64,000 nucleotides of DNA from CAVSUR01 sp963731285 (GTDB lineage: Bacteria > Actinomycetota > Actinomycetes > Streptosporangiales > Streptosporangiaceae), in NCBI GenBank assembly GCA_963731285.1, contig CAVSUR010000011.1, forward strand, positions 434,001 to 498,000, given 5' to 3'. Within the stretch, counting starts at the first letter, position 1. Each line of letters opens with the position of its first letter. A program made the translations under genes and the position numbers. Positions 6,464 through 14,314 of the stretch are shown piece by piece. The notes under the pieces are model-generated. The model made no database searches and was not told the DNA's origin. It saw only the letters and a program-made list of their open reading frames with translations.

Positions 6464-7067
6464 ATGATGCCAGCCCTAAGGGATCTTACCGGCCAACGCT
6501 TCGGCCGCCTTCGTGTGATTGAGCGCGCTGGGTCGTATCCCCGTGGGGGTGCCACTTGGCTTGTATGTTGTGATTGCGGAGAATGGCGGACGGTGCAGTC
6601 AGGTCACCTAACACGCAAGCGGTTCCCTATCGTGTCCTGTGGCTGCTGGAGGCATGAGACACGCTCAACGCAGGACGGTCATTCACGTCCTGGGGCCCGG
6701 CATCCCCTTTGGACGACGTGGGCAGCAATGCATGATCGATGTAGGAATCAAAACCAATACAAGTATCGATTTTACGGTGGGCGCGGGATTTATGTTGATG
6801 AGCGCTGGAAAAGCTTTGTCACATTCCTTGCTGATATGGGCGAGAAGCCGGGACCTGAATATACCCTTGACCGTATTGACAACGACGGGCCATATTCGGC
6901 CCGAGAATTGCCGATGGGCTACCAAGACGCAGCAGCGCGCCAATCAGCGTGCTCGCGGGGCATCACCGGCTGCATTACGTCGCTCATTAGAGCGCAATGA
7001 CCTCTCCATTCTTATGGTCTTGACCGAATTTGGATATGAAAGAAAGGCGGCTGATGGCCACCACTAG
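6464..7067 (+). CDS. HNH/AP2-type homing endonuclease-like protein, frameshifted
   Basis: The N-terminus DLTGQRFGRLRVIERAGSYP with WLVCCDCGEWRTV and VSCGCW is the repeat found in phage AP2/HNH homing proteins. HPLWTTWAAMHDRCRNQNQY, then YGGRGIYVDERWKSFVTFLA and YTLDRIDNDGPYS follow. After a one-base shift near 6895 the end reads RPENCRWATKTQQRANQR, the family's HNH-like closing motif. The C-terminal tail (SLERNDLSILMVLTEFGYE) is not part of that motif. It probably makes site-specific cuts that spread its own gene. Confidence 0.7.
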
Positions 7068-7197
7068 ACCTAGCAGCGCGCCCCTATTCGGCTCGCTGAC
7101 TGATCGCATTGCTGAGTTGACTGAGGCTACCGGGTCTGACCGACGCTTCGTGGCTCTGGCCGAACCAATATCTTGGCGATACGTCGCCCCGCCGTGA
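7054..7197 (+). CDS. Small hypothetical protein
   Basis: It reads MATTRPSSAPLFGSLTDRIA, then ELTEATGSDRRFVALAEPIS. It is preceded by an AGAAAGG stretch that can act as ribosome-binding site. The reading may continue after the TGA in another frame (DASTLGPNGNRVQDGALSLI), so the end is uncertain. No function can be assigned. Confidence 0.3.
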   Translation: MATTRPSSAPLFGSLTDRIAELTEATGSDRRFVALAEPISWRYVAPP

Positions 7198-7331
7198 TGA
7201 CGCCTCCACCTTGGGGCCGAACGGCAACCGCGTCCAGGATGGCGCACTTTCTCTGATCAATGCAACTTCAGCGCTCGGGACTCCGAATAAGGCGAATCCC
7301 GCTGGCGCTCAAAGAAACTAGGAGCCTCGAG

Positions 7332-7467
7332 ATGGCATCTCAACCCCTATTGACCCCAATTACGTGAACGGACCGAACCAGTACAGCGCTATGGCTGTGC
7401 AGGCGCGTCTGAGCAAGGGCGAGTTCGTCCGGATGGAAGTGGCGGAAACACGTGATGAAGGGACCTG
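7332..7467 (+). CDS. Small hypothetical protein, frameshifted near its start
   Basis: An ATG at 7332 gives only MASQPLL in its own frame; one base off, the reading becomes TPIDPNYVNGPNQYSAMAVQ, then ARLSKGEFVRMEVAETRDEG with a TGA stop. The second part looks like a short genuine phage protein. Function unknown. Confidence 0.3.
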
Positions 7468-7532
7468 AGAGGCGTACGGCGACAAGAAGCGCAGACCGTA
7501 AATTGCTTGGGCAGTGGGGTACTGGTACTAGA

Positions 7533-7742
7533 ATGGCGAAGCGAACGCAGCGGCGCGTAAGCGTCTCCCTGACAGCGCTTTCGCCGGTCCTGGTCGCACC
7601 TATCCGGTGAACGACAGCAATCACGCTAAAGGAGGCCAAGATTCAGGCTTCGCGTGCATACCACGAGGGCACGATGAGCAAGGCTACTCGCGATCGGATT
7701 GTTGCTAGGGCCAACCGTGTTCTAGGACAGTCCAACAACTAG
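7533..7742 (+). CDS. Small conserved phage protein (DSAFAGPG-type), two frameshifts
   Basis: With two single-base corrections (near 7541 and 7633) the protein reads ANAAARKRLPDSAFAGPGRT, then YPVNDSNHAKEAKIQASRAY and a helix ending in RIVARANRVLGQSNN. Short phage proteins with LPdsaFagPgrtYPvnD followed by a helix are common in actinophages, often near structural genes. An AGGAGG after the stop belongs to the next gene. Function unknown. Confidence 0.45.
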
Positions 7743-7751
7743 GAGGACGTG

Positions 7752-8299
7752 ATGCAGCTCGACAGACACTCAGCGGGTCGCATCGTCGAGGAGCTGCTTG
7801 ATGTCTTGGACGCGCGATTTGAGGGCGACGAGCTGGCGTTCATTCGCACGGCTGCAATCGTCATTGAGGTAGACACCGGGACCGACGCCCTTACCTTCTC
7901 GCATTGCAGTGACGATCGCCGTTGGGTGCATGAGGGCTTTCTTGACCATGCCGTTGATTGCATTCGGAGCAATGTTGCCGCTGCAATCGAGCGCGACGAG
8001 GACGAGGACGAGGATGAGGATGATGACTACCGGTCTAGTTCGGCCATGATGGCGCGATCTGCTACTGCCCGAATCAGTGCGATTGTCCGTTCTACCCCGA
8101 TGCGCTGGCATATCTCAACCATGGCCTGGCGACCGCTTTCGTGTTGCGCGATGGGCGCCCCCACATAGGAGCCTTCCCACTCGATGCGTCAGACGGGCTC
8201 GCTGGCAGCGGTAACCTGGTTGAGCGGTCCGTGTTTTCGATCTGGACGGCGACGATGATTCAGAGGGCTCTCGCCGTACGAGAAGATGACGAGTCGTGA
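7752..8299 (+). CDS. Acidic-linker protein with Cys-rich segment, one frameshift
   Basis: A strong AGGAGG precedes the ATG. The first 95 residues read MQLDRHSAGRIVEELLDVLD, later AIVIEVDTGTDALTFSHCSD, and end in a run of Asp/Glu (DEDEDEDEDDDY). The frame that continues sensibly is shifted near 8037: GAICYCPNQCDCPFYPDALA, then YLNHGLATAFVLRDGRPHIG and SVFSIWTATMIQRALAVRED. CYCPNQCDC could bind a metal. It may instead be two adjacent genes. The acidic linker may be a DNA mimic or just a spacer. Confidence 0.45.
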
Positions 8300-8748
8300 T
8301 AGCGACGATTTTGCCGCACGCGCTGTATCACGTGCTCGACTGGCCGATGAACACGGGGCCGAATGGAGGGTACAACTTCTTTTCGGGTATCGGCAGCGGT
8401 AGTCCGATACTGGTCGCGATCGGTGCGCTATGGAAGCATCATAATTGTCACGTCCACAAATGTTGGCGAGCTGGCCACGTTCACCCCGATCATGGCCAGC
8501 CTGTTTGCCGGAACACTACAATCACCCCCGTGAGCCTTCCTGCGCCCGTCTGCGGGCCTTGGATGACTCAACGCGGTTACCCCTCGTCTATATGCACTGC
8601 GAGGCCCTGCTCTTCAGACCGTCTTATGGTTTTGATGGCGATGCTGCTCTATGGCTGTCGTGGGTGGTGGGAACACCATCGTTCAACAGGTTGGGCCACT
8701 CAGGAAAAAGCCGTAGGTCCAGACAAGCTCCACGGTGACTCCGTGTAG
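8296..8748 (+). CDS. Small conserved phage membrane protein with HHNCHVHKCWR motif (true end uncertain)
   Basis: The first 80 residues are convincing: GYNFFSGIGSGSPILVAIGA, a membrane segment, then LWKHHNCHVHKCWRAGHVHP and PVCRN. Small actinophage proteins of this kind combine YNFWSG, one transmembrane helix, and HNCxVxGCWRxGxH with a CRxHH end, suggesting metal binding. The end should come near 8530; the remaining 65 residues in this frame look spurious. It is coupled to the previous gene (GTGA). Confidence 0.5.
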   Translation: MIATILPHALYHVLDWPMNTGPNGGYNFFSGIGSGSPILVAIGALWKHHNCHVHKCWRAGHVHPDHGQPVCRNTTITPVSLPAPVCGPWMTQRGYPSSICTARPCSSDRLMVLMAMLLYGCRGWWEHHRSTGWATQEKAVGPDKLHGDSV

Positions 8749-8938
8749 TGGCCTGCACCAGACAACGGGCGGGGTGAGCGCGCCGTGGGGAGCTGCGTCG
8801 GGTCGAGGGTTTTGAGATTTGCGGAAGCTGATTGCACACATATGGCAAACGGCCAGCATTGCGGGTGAAGTAGAACTGCCGGTAAAGAGCTTGGATTTGG
8901 AGTGTCCTTCGTGATTTAGATGGATTTTAGTACTGACT
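8550..8938. other. Region without a convincing gene
   Basis: Both strands have short open frames (for example rightward up to 8748, leftward 8624-8848), but none has a family match, clear ribosome site or coherent composition. It ends at the stop side of the leftward gene that follows. It may hold the transcription end of the rightward early block; I see no strong hairpin. Confidence 0.2.
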
Positions 8939-9203
8939 ATGCTTGTAGTGCGCCGGCTCGCCACCAAATGGCAGCCACGGTTCGGAAGCGCACCGTTGAG
9001 CGGCCATCGCTTTGCTGCATGCCCCTTTCGCTAGCGACTTCGCGTTGAATTCGTTGCGCGTGATCCAGCTCGGCTACCCCACTCCTTGGGTGACGGCTCC
9101 TCATCGTGGTGGTTGGTATAGAGGATGCTGAATACTCGTTATCGTCGGAGCTGATGGCCACGGCGATACAGGCGGCTGGTGTCTGCTGGTCCTGGAGCTT
9201 CAT
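8937..9203 (-). CDS. Small hypothetical protein behind its own regulated promoter
   Basis: It reads MKLQDQQTPAACIAVAISSD, later ELDHAQRIQREVASERGMQQ and ends TVRFRTVAAIWWRAGALQA. The start is set by an AAAGGACC ribosome site five bases upstream. A sigma-70-like promoter with an embedded GGACA-N16-TGTCC palindrome lies 27 bases upstream. No family is recognised; a single short gene under a dedicated operator is typical of immunity or early regulatory functions. Confidence 0.4.
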   Translation of the reverse strand: MKLQDQQTPAACIAVAISSDDNEYSASSIPTTTMRSRHPRSGVAELDHAQRIQREVASERGMQQSDGRSTVRFRTVAAIWWRAGALQA

Positions 9204-9229
9204 GATGGTCCTTTCGTGGGTTGCCGTGC

Positions 9230-9261
9230 GGACATGATACAGCCGGACGTTGTCCTGTCAA
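9230..9261 (-). promoter_or_regulatory. Sigma-70-like promoter with GGACA-N16-TGTCC operator
   Basis: On the minus strand TTGACA (9256-9261), 16 bases, then TATCAT (9234-9239). The palindrome GGACA-N16-TGTCC (9230-9255) begins immediately after TTGACA and its second arm overlaps the -10 hexamer. That position would let a bound dimer block polymerase. It is the same arrangement as at 14,253. Confidence 0.6.
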
Positions 9262-9295
9262 GGCTTGCGTGATGGATCTCACACAGCGAGCCGTG

Positions 9296-9583
9296 TCACC
9301 GGCCGTCCAATTCGCGCCAAACGGTGTCGCTTGGCAGCTCATCCATTGCGGGGACCAGTGACCATGCTGCTCGCCACTCGCTTACCGCCGCGACGGCCTG
9401 TGGGCTCTCATATCCGTGTTCTAGCTGCGTTCGCACCAACGCGGCGTGCGTCGCGCTCCAGCGCCATAGCGGTGCGGAACCCTCAATCATCACCCCGCTG
9501 CTTGGCACGCCGTTCTGCGGCTGCCGACGCGCGCCCTCGTGGAGTCTGGGACGGGGTGCTCGTCTGTGAGTGTTCGCATGCAT
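9296..9583 (-). CDS. Hypothetical phage protein (95 aa)
   Basis: The convincing part reads VMIEGSAPLWRWSATHAALV, then RTQLEHGYESPQAVAAVSEW and DELPSDTVWRELDGR. The in-frame ATG abuts the AGGAGG ribosome site, which is too close. An ATG four bases later in another frame (MRTLTDEHPVPDSTRA) would be ideally spaced, so a frameshift near 9515 is possible. It has its own promoter with the phage palindrome. Function unknown. Confidence 0.45.
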   Translation of the reverse strand: MHANTHRRAPRPRLHEGARRQPQNGVPSSGVMIEGSAPLWRWSATHAALVRTQLEHGYESPQAVAAVSEWRAAWSLVPAMDELPSDTVWRELDGR

Positions 9584-9605
9584 CCTCCTAGTGTGGGACG
9601 TGTTA

Positions 9606-9639
9606 GGACACATTATAGCAGGTTGATGTCCCGCCGCAA
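9606..9639 (-). promoter_or_regulatory. Promoter with perfect TATAAT and GGACA-N16-TGTCC operator
   Basis: On the minus strand TTGCGG (9634-9639), 16 bases, TATAAT (9612-9617). GGACA-N16-TGTCC (9606-9631) encloses the TATAAT. Of all sites this has the clearest -10 hexamer. It drives the 9296-9583 gene. Confidence 0.6.
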
Positions 9640-9682
9640 GCTGGCCGCTCATGGCATACCACGACCCTAGGAGCGCCGATAC

Positions 9683-9838
9683 ATGGCCGCCGATACGTTC
9701 AATGAGATCACATCCCAGTACTACACCTGTGGGCACTGCGGCGCGCTTCTCTCGTTCACCGAGAGCACAGAGCACCGCTGCCCACGACTGTCTATCCTGA
9801 TAGCCCAGGCGGTCCCACGTCCATCCTCAGAGCAGTAG
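9683..9838 (+). CDS. Small zinc-ribbon protein (51 aa)
   Basis: It reads MAADTFNEITSQYYTCGHCG, then ALLSFTESTEHRCPRLSILI. CxxC and a later HRC give three or four zinc ligands of a treble-clef or ribbon type, as in many small actinophage proteins. TAGGAG eleven bases upstream can serve as ribosome site. It faces away from the neighbouring leftward gene. Function unknown. Confidence 0.5.
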   Translation: MAADTFNEITSQYYTCGHCGALLSFTESTEHRCPRLSILIAQAVPRPSSEQ

Positions 9839-10138
9839 CAGGCCACCACCTACTGCGAAGTAGGTCACTTCCGAGTCATAACGCAGCACAGCGATACAGC
9901 CGGCGTGGACACCAGACCCCCAACCAGGGCACTCCCAGCACACTGAGACAACTGAGACAACTGTCCCCAGAACGCCCTCTCGAACGTACCAGGCCCCTGG
10001 GGGGGTAGGTAGAAAGCGAATCGCCACTACGCCTGTTCGCCCGTTGATTTTGCTGCGTACGAGTTTGCAGGTCCCATTTTTCCAGAAATCCGTCCCAAAT
10101 CTGACCATCCTAAGTGGGACACGACAGTGGGGGATCGA
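9839..10138. other. Gap of about 300 bases
   Basis: No supported gene. A 93-codon leftward frame (9827-10108) runs through it, but it has no ribosome site, overlaps the zinc-ribbon gene and shows no family pattern. A run CTGAGACAACTGAGACAACT at 9943-9962 is a short direct repeat. Confidence 0.25.
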
Positions 10139-10216
10139 ATGGTTGGACTTGTCATCACCATTCTGGTGGTCATCCTGCTCGTGGCACTCGTTCTTGCTGT
10201 TGCTCGGCGCGTGTGA
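10139..10216 (+). CDS. 25-residue membrane peptide
   Basis: It reads MVGLVITILVVILLVALVLA followed by VARRV: a single perfect transmembrane helix with a positive C-terminal end. Such peptides occur as holin- or toxin-like proteins in phages. There is only a GTGGGGG stretch upstream, so translation is not certain. Confidence 0.35.
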   Translation: MVGLVITILVVILLVALVLAVARRV

Positions 10217-10246
10217 CTACGTTTCAAAATTTGTCGCGACATTGCC

Positions 10247-10276
10247 TTGACAAGTGCCGTCCTAGTGTGGTACGCT
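10247..10276 (+). promoter_or_regulatory. Sigma-70-like promoter upstream of the collagen-like gene
   Basis: TTGACA (10247-10252), 18-base spacer, TACGCT (10271-10276), 38 bases before the ATG at 10314. Unlike the others it lacks the GGACA palindrome, so it is probably controlled differently. The ribosome site GTGGGAGAG precedes the start. Confidence 0.5.
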
Positions 10277-10313
10277 CTCTGAGTCGCTAAAACCTACAAG
10301 TGGGAGAGCCTAG

Positions 10314-10789
10314 ATGAAGCACGTCAAGGCAAGTAAAATCATCGCGGTGATGGCCCATGCTTTTCGTTGGCGGTGGGGCGTTTGCCGCTACGCAGTTCAC
10401 CATCATTTCTATCCATCAGATCAAGCCGAGCGTTCGCGCGGAGCTGCGTGGGCATCGTGGCCCTCGTGGCCTACGTGGTCCCATTGGTCCCACTGGTCCC
10501 GCTGGACCAGCTACTGCGCCGACTGCGCCGACCGTGGTGCGTGAGTCCGGGGTGTGTCAGCCAACGGCGACACCACGGTCGAGGCTGACTGCCCGGGCAC
10601 GCTCTACGCCCTTGGGGGCGGCTACGAAACCACCGGCCCGGGTGGCCAGGATGAGCCCACTGACGGGCTGATCGTCACGACGGACGCGCCCAATGGTCCG
10701 GGACTGGTTGGGTGGTCATTGCGCATCCTGATCCGGCCAACTCCATCATGCCGACATCACTGATTGTCTCGGTGGTTTGCGGGCAGTAA
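10314..10789 (+). CDS. Collagen-like membrane-anchored or secreted protein, frameshifted
   Basis: After MKHVKASKIIAV a one-base shift leads into MLFVGGGAFAATQFTIIS, a signal or anchor helix, then SVRAELRGHRGPRGLRGPIG and PTGPAGPA, a short Gly-X-Y collagen stretch. A second shift leads to VSANGDTTVEADCPGTLYAL, GGGYETTGPGGQDEPTDGLI and APNGPGLVGW, a beta-rich C-terminal domain with conserved ECPxGxxALGGG-like spacing. Such proteins are common in actinobacteria and their phages, and may decorate virions or cells. It ends just before a strong terminator. Confidence 0.6.
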
Positions 10790-10813
10790 ATCTAGCTCAC
10801 ATAATTCCGCAGG

Positions 10814-10840
10814 AAAGGCCCCGCCAAGTGTGGGGCTTTT
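10814..10840 (+). terminator. Rho-independent terminator
   Basis: The inverted repeat AAAGGCCCC...GGGGCTTTT has a nine-base loop and a U-rich end, 25 bases after the collagen-like gene. It separates that transcription unit from the tail-gene unit starting at 10,911. Confidence 0.7.
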
Positions 10841-10910
10841 CTATGCCCGGTCGCTCTATACCGCTGTTGTTCGGCAGCTTTTAGTCAACTTCATCTGAAA
10901 GGTGATTCTC

Positions 10911-11300
10911 GTGGCTAACGTCTCGACGTACTTGGCCGACAAGCTCCTGATCACTACTGGGGCGACGTCCTACACCAAGCCCACTACCTACCTGGGCCTT
11001 TATACGACCAACCCGACGATGCCTGCTGGTACGGGCGGCACGGAAGTGTCTGGTGGGTCGTACGCTCGCGTGGCTATGTCTGGCTTGATGTCGGCGGCTG
11101 CGTCGGGCTCGAAGACGAACGGGTCGGCTATCAACTTTACGACGGCTACGGCGTCGTCGGGCTCCTCCGGGCGTTGGCCTATTTGACGCTTTGACTTCCG
11201 GCAACCTGCTGGTTGCTGGCGCTCTTACGACCAGCAAGACTGTTGGCCTGGCGACACGTTCCAGATTCCTGTCTCTGACATTGTGGACGCCCTAAGCTAA
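10911..11300 (+). CDS. Phage tail-fibre-like protein, frameshifted
   Basis: It starts GTG with GAAAGGTGA upstream: ANVSTYLADKLLITTGATSY, then YLGLYTTNPTMPAGTGGTEV, then SGGSYARVAMSG. This is the well-known phage protein pattern (LxDxLL, YLALYTxNPT, GTEVxGGxYARxxV). After a shift near 11175 it ends LFDALTSGNLLVAGALTTSK and FQIPVSDIVDALS, the expected closing strands. Family members occur beside tail fibres, and a role in fibre attachment is inferred. Confidence 0.65.
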
Positions 11301-11316
11301 CGAGAGGAGCGGCTCC

Positions 11317-13321
11317 ATGGCTGCTACGCTCGTAGGTACAATTGGGGCGAATGTTTCTAGCACATCGGGCGGTTCCATCAGCCCTGCGTTTGGGACGGGC
11401 GAGAGTCGCACGGCGGGCGATAAGCTCCTACTGTGGGTGGCATCCCCCTACGGGTCTGCCACACTACCTAGCGCACCCTCCGGGTGGTCGGTTGCCATCC
11501 AGAAGGCGGGTACTACCTGTTCTACGTCTATCCTTTTTATGGGGACACAGACGGTCAGGAGGGATGTACCAGTCACCGTGGCGCGGGGATTGCTAGTACC
11601 TTTTTCTGGGGCCGCGTGGGTGAATTTGCTGGCCTCGCGTCTGGGGTCTACGGACAAGACGGGTACGGCATCTGGTACTTCCGCTTCCGACTGTTGCTAC
11701 CAACAGCGCTGCCGATACAGCATACGGCGAGCCGATGAGCTCTGCGGCCTGCAACTACCACAGTGCTTCCGTTACCGACACGCTGGCAGCAACACTGAAT
11801 AACAGGCCGGTACGGCAAGGTGTCAGTCTAACAACAACTCGACCAGCGGTAAGAACCATTACCTGTTTGGGTACGCGCTTCAGACTACAGGTAATTCGTC
11901 GGCTGACCAGGCATCGGTAACGCATGACGCCACGTCAGAGACGGGGTGCGCCAGTACTCTGGCGAGTTTCAAGCTTGCTCCAACCGGCACGACTCAGCTG
12001 AGTAAGCCACCCCTGCGCGGGAAACCGAATCCCTAACGGTCCAGGGCCAGCCGTCAGGGGTTTGGGCAGGCTAGCCTTACGAAAACCGAGGCTCTGGCGG
12101 CACAGCGGCGGTCCTGAACAAGGTTATTGGGGCAGCGAACCTCGCTAAAACTGAATCGCTGACCGTCCAGGGCTTACCTCATGCCTACGGTCAGGTGTCT
12201 CTCGGAGCGGGATCTTGTATTCACTACGGGCACAGGGAGTGTTGTGAATAAGGTCGTTGGGGCGTCGAGTCTTGCCAAGACCGAGTCTCTAACAGTTCAG
12301 GGCCAGCCTTACGCGCAGGTGCTCAGGCTTCTCTCTCAAAAACTGAGTCTCTGACAGCGAGTGCGGTCCTAAATGAGGTCATCGGAGCTGCGAGCTTCGC
12401 CAAGGACCCCCGAGGCTCTGACGGCGCTAGGCGGTTTCCTGCGTCAGGGTTCTGTCAGCCTTACCAAGACGGAAGCCCTGTCCCCTACAGGGCACTATCG
12501 ACAAGACGGGGAGCGCAACCCTCGCTAACCTCGCAGGCGCTGACTGTCTCGGGCGTGTTGTGAACAAGGTCGTTGGCGCGTCTTCGCTAGCAAAAGCAGA
12601 TACCCTATGTCGGCAGCGGGCGACCTTGCCCACACTGGCGTTGTTGCGCTCACCAAGACAGGAAGCCCTGTCATCGACGGGTAAGGTAGCTCACGTCGGG
12701 CAGGCGAATCTCACTAAGACCGAGTCCCATCTCGGTCGTGGGTGGGGTGCGGCGTCCCGGCGCGGCTTCGCTCAGCAAGACAGAGATACTGTCGGTCACT
12801 GGCAACGTGGCTGGCGCTAATAGCGTCACCATGTCGAAGGTCGAGAACCTAACGGTGACGGCTGGAGTGATTCGGTCTGGTGCAGCGACTGCTTGCATTC
12901 GACTACCACTCTGACGACTGCTGGTGGGCGTGAGTTCTCCGCTTCGGTACAACTCTCGAAACAGGAGTCCTTGTCCTCGCGGGCAGCACTGCGTGCCGCC
13001 GGTTCGGCAAGCACGAGCACTACCGAGACATGTAATGTCGCTGGTGTAGCCTCCTATGTCGCTTCCGTGGCCCTTGCGGAGGCGGAAGCGTGGGTGGTGC
13101 AGGGTAGCATAAGTGGTTGGGCCCACTCAGGCCACAGCCACCCTCACTATTCAGCCCGCGTTTGTCGGGCTCGCTTTCGGTGAGTACCTTCGCTTTCGGC
13201 CACAGCCACCCTCGCTATCCCGTGTGCGTCGAGCGGGGCGCTTGACATATCGCAGGCTCCTTCGGCCGACCTGGCTATCACTCCGGGGGCGAGCGCCACC
13301 CTGACTATCACGGAGGCATGA
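11317..13321 (+). CDS. Large minor structural protein with tandem repeats, many frameshifts
   Basis: A GAGAGGAGCGG site precedes the ATG. The N-terminal domain (ATLVGTIGANVSSTSGGSIS, DKLLLWVASPYGSATLPSAP) resembles phage adhesin jelly-roll domains and continues in other frames as GVLDKTGTASGTSAS-like text. From about 12,050 to 12,870 come roughly thirteen 20-residue repeats of the type NKVVGASSLAKTESLTVQG. The end reads ATLAIPCASSGALDISQAPS and SATLTITEA. A tail-tip or fibre adhesin whose repeat number could vary is the most likely role. At least eight frame breaks prevent a reliable single translation. Confidence 0.5.
12050..12870 (+). repeat. About thirteen degenerate 60-bp tandem repeats
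   Basis: The translated unit is about 20 residues: a variable VxNKVxG, then (A/S)xLxKTExLTVxG. Clear copies start near 12,114, 12,240, 12,361, 12,434, 12,558, 12,615, 12,681, 12,738 and 12,805. The units are similar at protein level but vary in DNA, so they are old rather than recently amplified. NKVVGASSLAK occurs twice nearly unchanged. The region also has the densest frame breaks in the phage part, as expected if reads collapse or slip on repeats. Confidence 0.6.
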
Positions 13322-13612
13322 TGATCCCTGCCAACAACCCCCTGGATTTCACGGTGACCCTCGTGGACTCACTGGCGCGCCGGTTGACCGTCCTCGGATA
13401 CCACGATCAAGGTGCTCGATCCGGCTGGTGGACAGGAAAACTCTGCCTTCCAGGCGGAGGTAGCTAAGGTGTCCACGTGGGTCTGCCAGGTCACCGTACA
13501 GGCTGATCATCCGGGAACCTGGAGTGGCGGTGGCACGGGAACCCTTGACAATGGCCTGGTGGTCACGACGGCTGACGTTCACGAACAGCTCACACCATCC
13601 CGACTGAGGTAA
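13321..13612 (+). CDS. Small structural protein, frameshifted
   Basis: The ATG overlaps the previous stop. MIPANNPLDFTVTLVDSLGA then, one base off, DTTIKVLDPAGGQENSAFQA, EVAKVSTWVCQVTVQADHPG and TWSGGGTGTLDNGLVVTTAD: an immunoglobulin-like strand pattern often seen in phage head or tail decoration proteins. Exact role unknown. Its end is coupled to the next gene. Confidence 0.45.
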
Positions 13613-13614
13613 CG

Positions 13615-13993
13615 ATGGACATCCTGACTACACATCAGACGATCGTTGCTGGCGACGACTACAAGGCCGCTGACAATCGGGCATTGTGGTGGGAAAGCGG
13701 CGAATGGCCAGACCTTGCGGGCGCTACGCTCACAATGGTTATCGGCAAGACCGAGTTTGACCTGTACGGCAGCTTCCCGATCACGTTGACGGATACGGTG
13801 CCAAGCTCACCAGCGCAGCCCTCGATCGTCAGCTTTACATCGACTCCTCAACCACTATATGTGGCCACCCGACCAGTATCAGTATATGCTGACAGCTACT
13901 CTGGTTGATGGCGACAAGATCACATTGGCTGCGGGAAACCTTACTTTTCAGGCTACGCCTGGCACGTTGCCGCTCTATCCGCCCGTGGTATAG
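13615..13993 (+). CDS. Small structural protein, frameshifted
   Basis: MDILTTHQTIVAGDDYKAAD, then GEWPDLAGATLTMVIGKTEF, is the beta-sandwich start of a widespread phage protein placed near fibres or baseplate. A shift near 13,860 leads to QYMLTATLVDGDKITLAAGN and LTFQATPGTLPLYPPVV with a TAG stop. The function is unassigned; the strand-rich, Ig-like pattern suggests a virion decoration or fibre role. Confidence 0.5.
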
Positions 13994-14027
13994 CGTTTCC
14001 CTATATGGGGCTAGATTTTCCTATAAG

Positions 14028-14099
14028 TGGGATGTGGCGCAATTGGTAGCGCGTGCGACTGTTACTCGCAAGGTTCCTGGTTCAGCCCAGGCGTCCCAG
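14028..14099 (+). tRNA. tRNA-Asn (GUU)
   Basis: A full cloverleaf can be drawn. Acceptor TGGGATG/CGTCCCA (7 bp, one G-U), D arm GCGC/GCGC with loop AATTGGTA, anticodon arm TGCGA/TCGCA with loop CTGTTAC (anticodon GTT at 14061-14063), T arm CCTGG/CCAGG, discriminator G. The T loop has six rather than seven bases (TTCAGC), probably a lost base. CCA is not encoded. It sits just before the virion operon. Confidence 0.85.
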
Positions 14100-14247
14100 C
14101 TAACCTAGAAGCGAGAACGAAGTAGCCCAGAACGCAGAAGAAGATGAAGAACGGCAGGATGATGAGGAACTTGCCGATGGCCATCATCAGTTCGGCGAGA
14201 ATCTCGATGCGTTCCAGTCGGGTTGGTTTGTGTGTTTGGTTTGTCAT
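14062..14247 (-). CDS. Small membrane protein, leaderless, antisense to the tRNA at its end
   Basis: MTNQTHKPTRLERIEILAEL, then MMAIGKFLIILPFFIFFCVL and GYFVLASR: one strong transmembrane helix with an amphipathic N-terminal part. The ATG lies about eight bases after the -10 hexamer and has no ribosome site, so translation is probably leaderless. The last 17 codons run antisense through the tRNA; a lost base near 14,103 would stop it before the tRNA. A membrane protein under the phage operator could be an immunity or superinfection protein. Confidence 0.5.
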   Translation of the reverse strand: MTNQTHKPTRLERIEILAELMMAIGKFLIILPFFIFFCVLGYFVLASRLAGTPGLNQEPCE

Positions 14248-14252
14248 GTAGG

Positions 14253-14284
14253 GGACAATAGCAGCCCCTATATTGTCCTGTCAA
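14253..14284 (-). promoter_or_regulatory. Promoter with GGACAATA...TATTGTCC operator (best palindrome)
   Basis: On the minus strand TTGACA (14279-14284), 17 bases, CTATTG (14256-14261). The palindrome GGACAATA-N10-TATTGTCC spans 14253-14278, eight perfectly matched bases per arm, filling the space between and across the hexamers. It controls the leftward small membrane gene. Confidence 0.65.
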
Positions 14285-14314
14285 GCCGCGCGATGCGGTT
14301 AGAGCGCGAAGCCC

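Noticed and set aside
7770..8111. Leftward 113-codon frame over the acidic-linker gene
   Set aside because: The opposite strand has a strong AGGAGG, good composition and coupling to its neighbours. The leftward frame contains an unlikely Ile/Leu/Val run, mirrored from GAC/GAG codons.
9827..10108. 93-codon leftward open frame
   Set aside because: It has no ribosome site or recognisable pattern, and it overlaps the better supported zinc-ribbon gene on the other strand.
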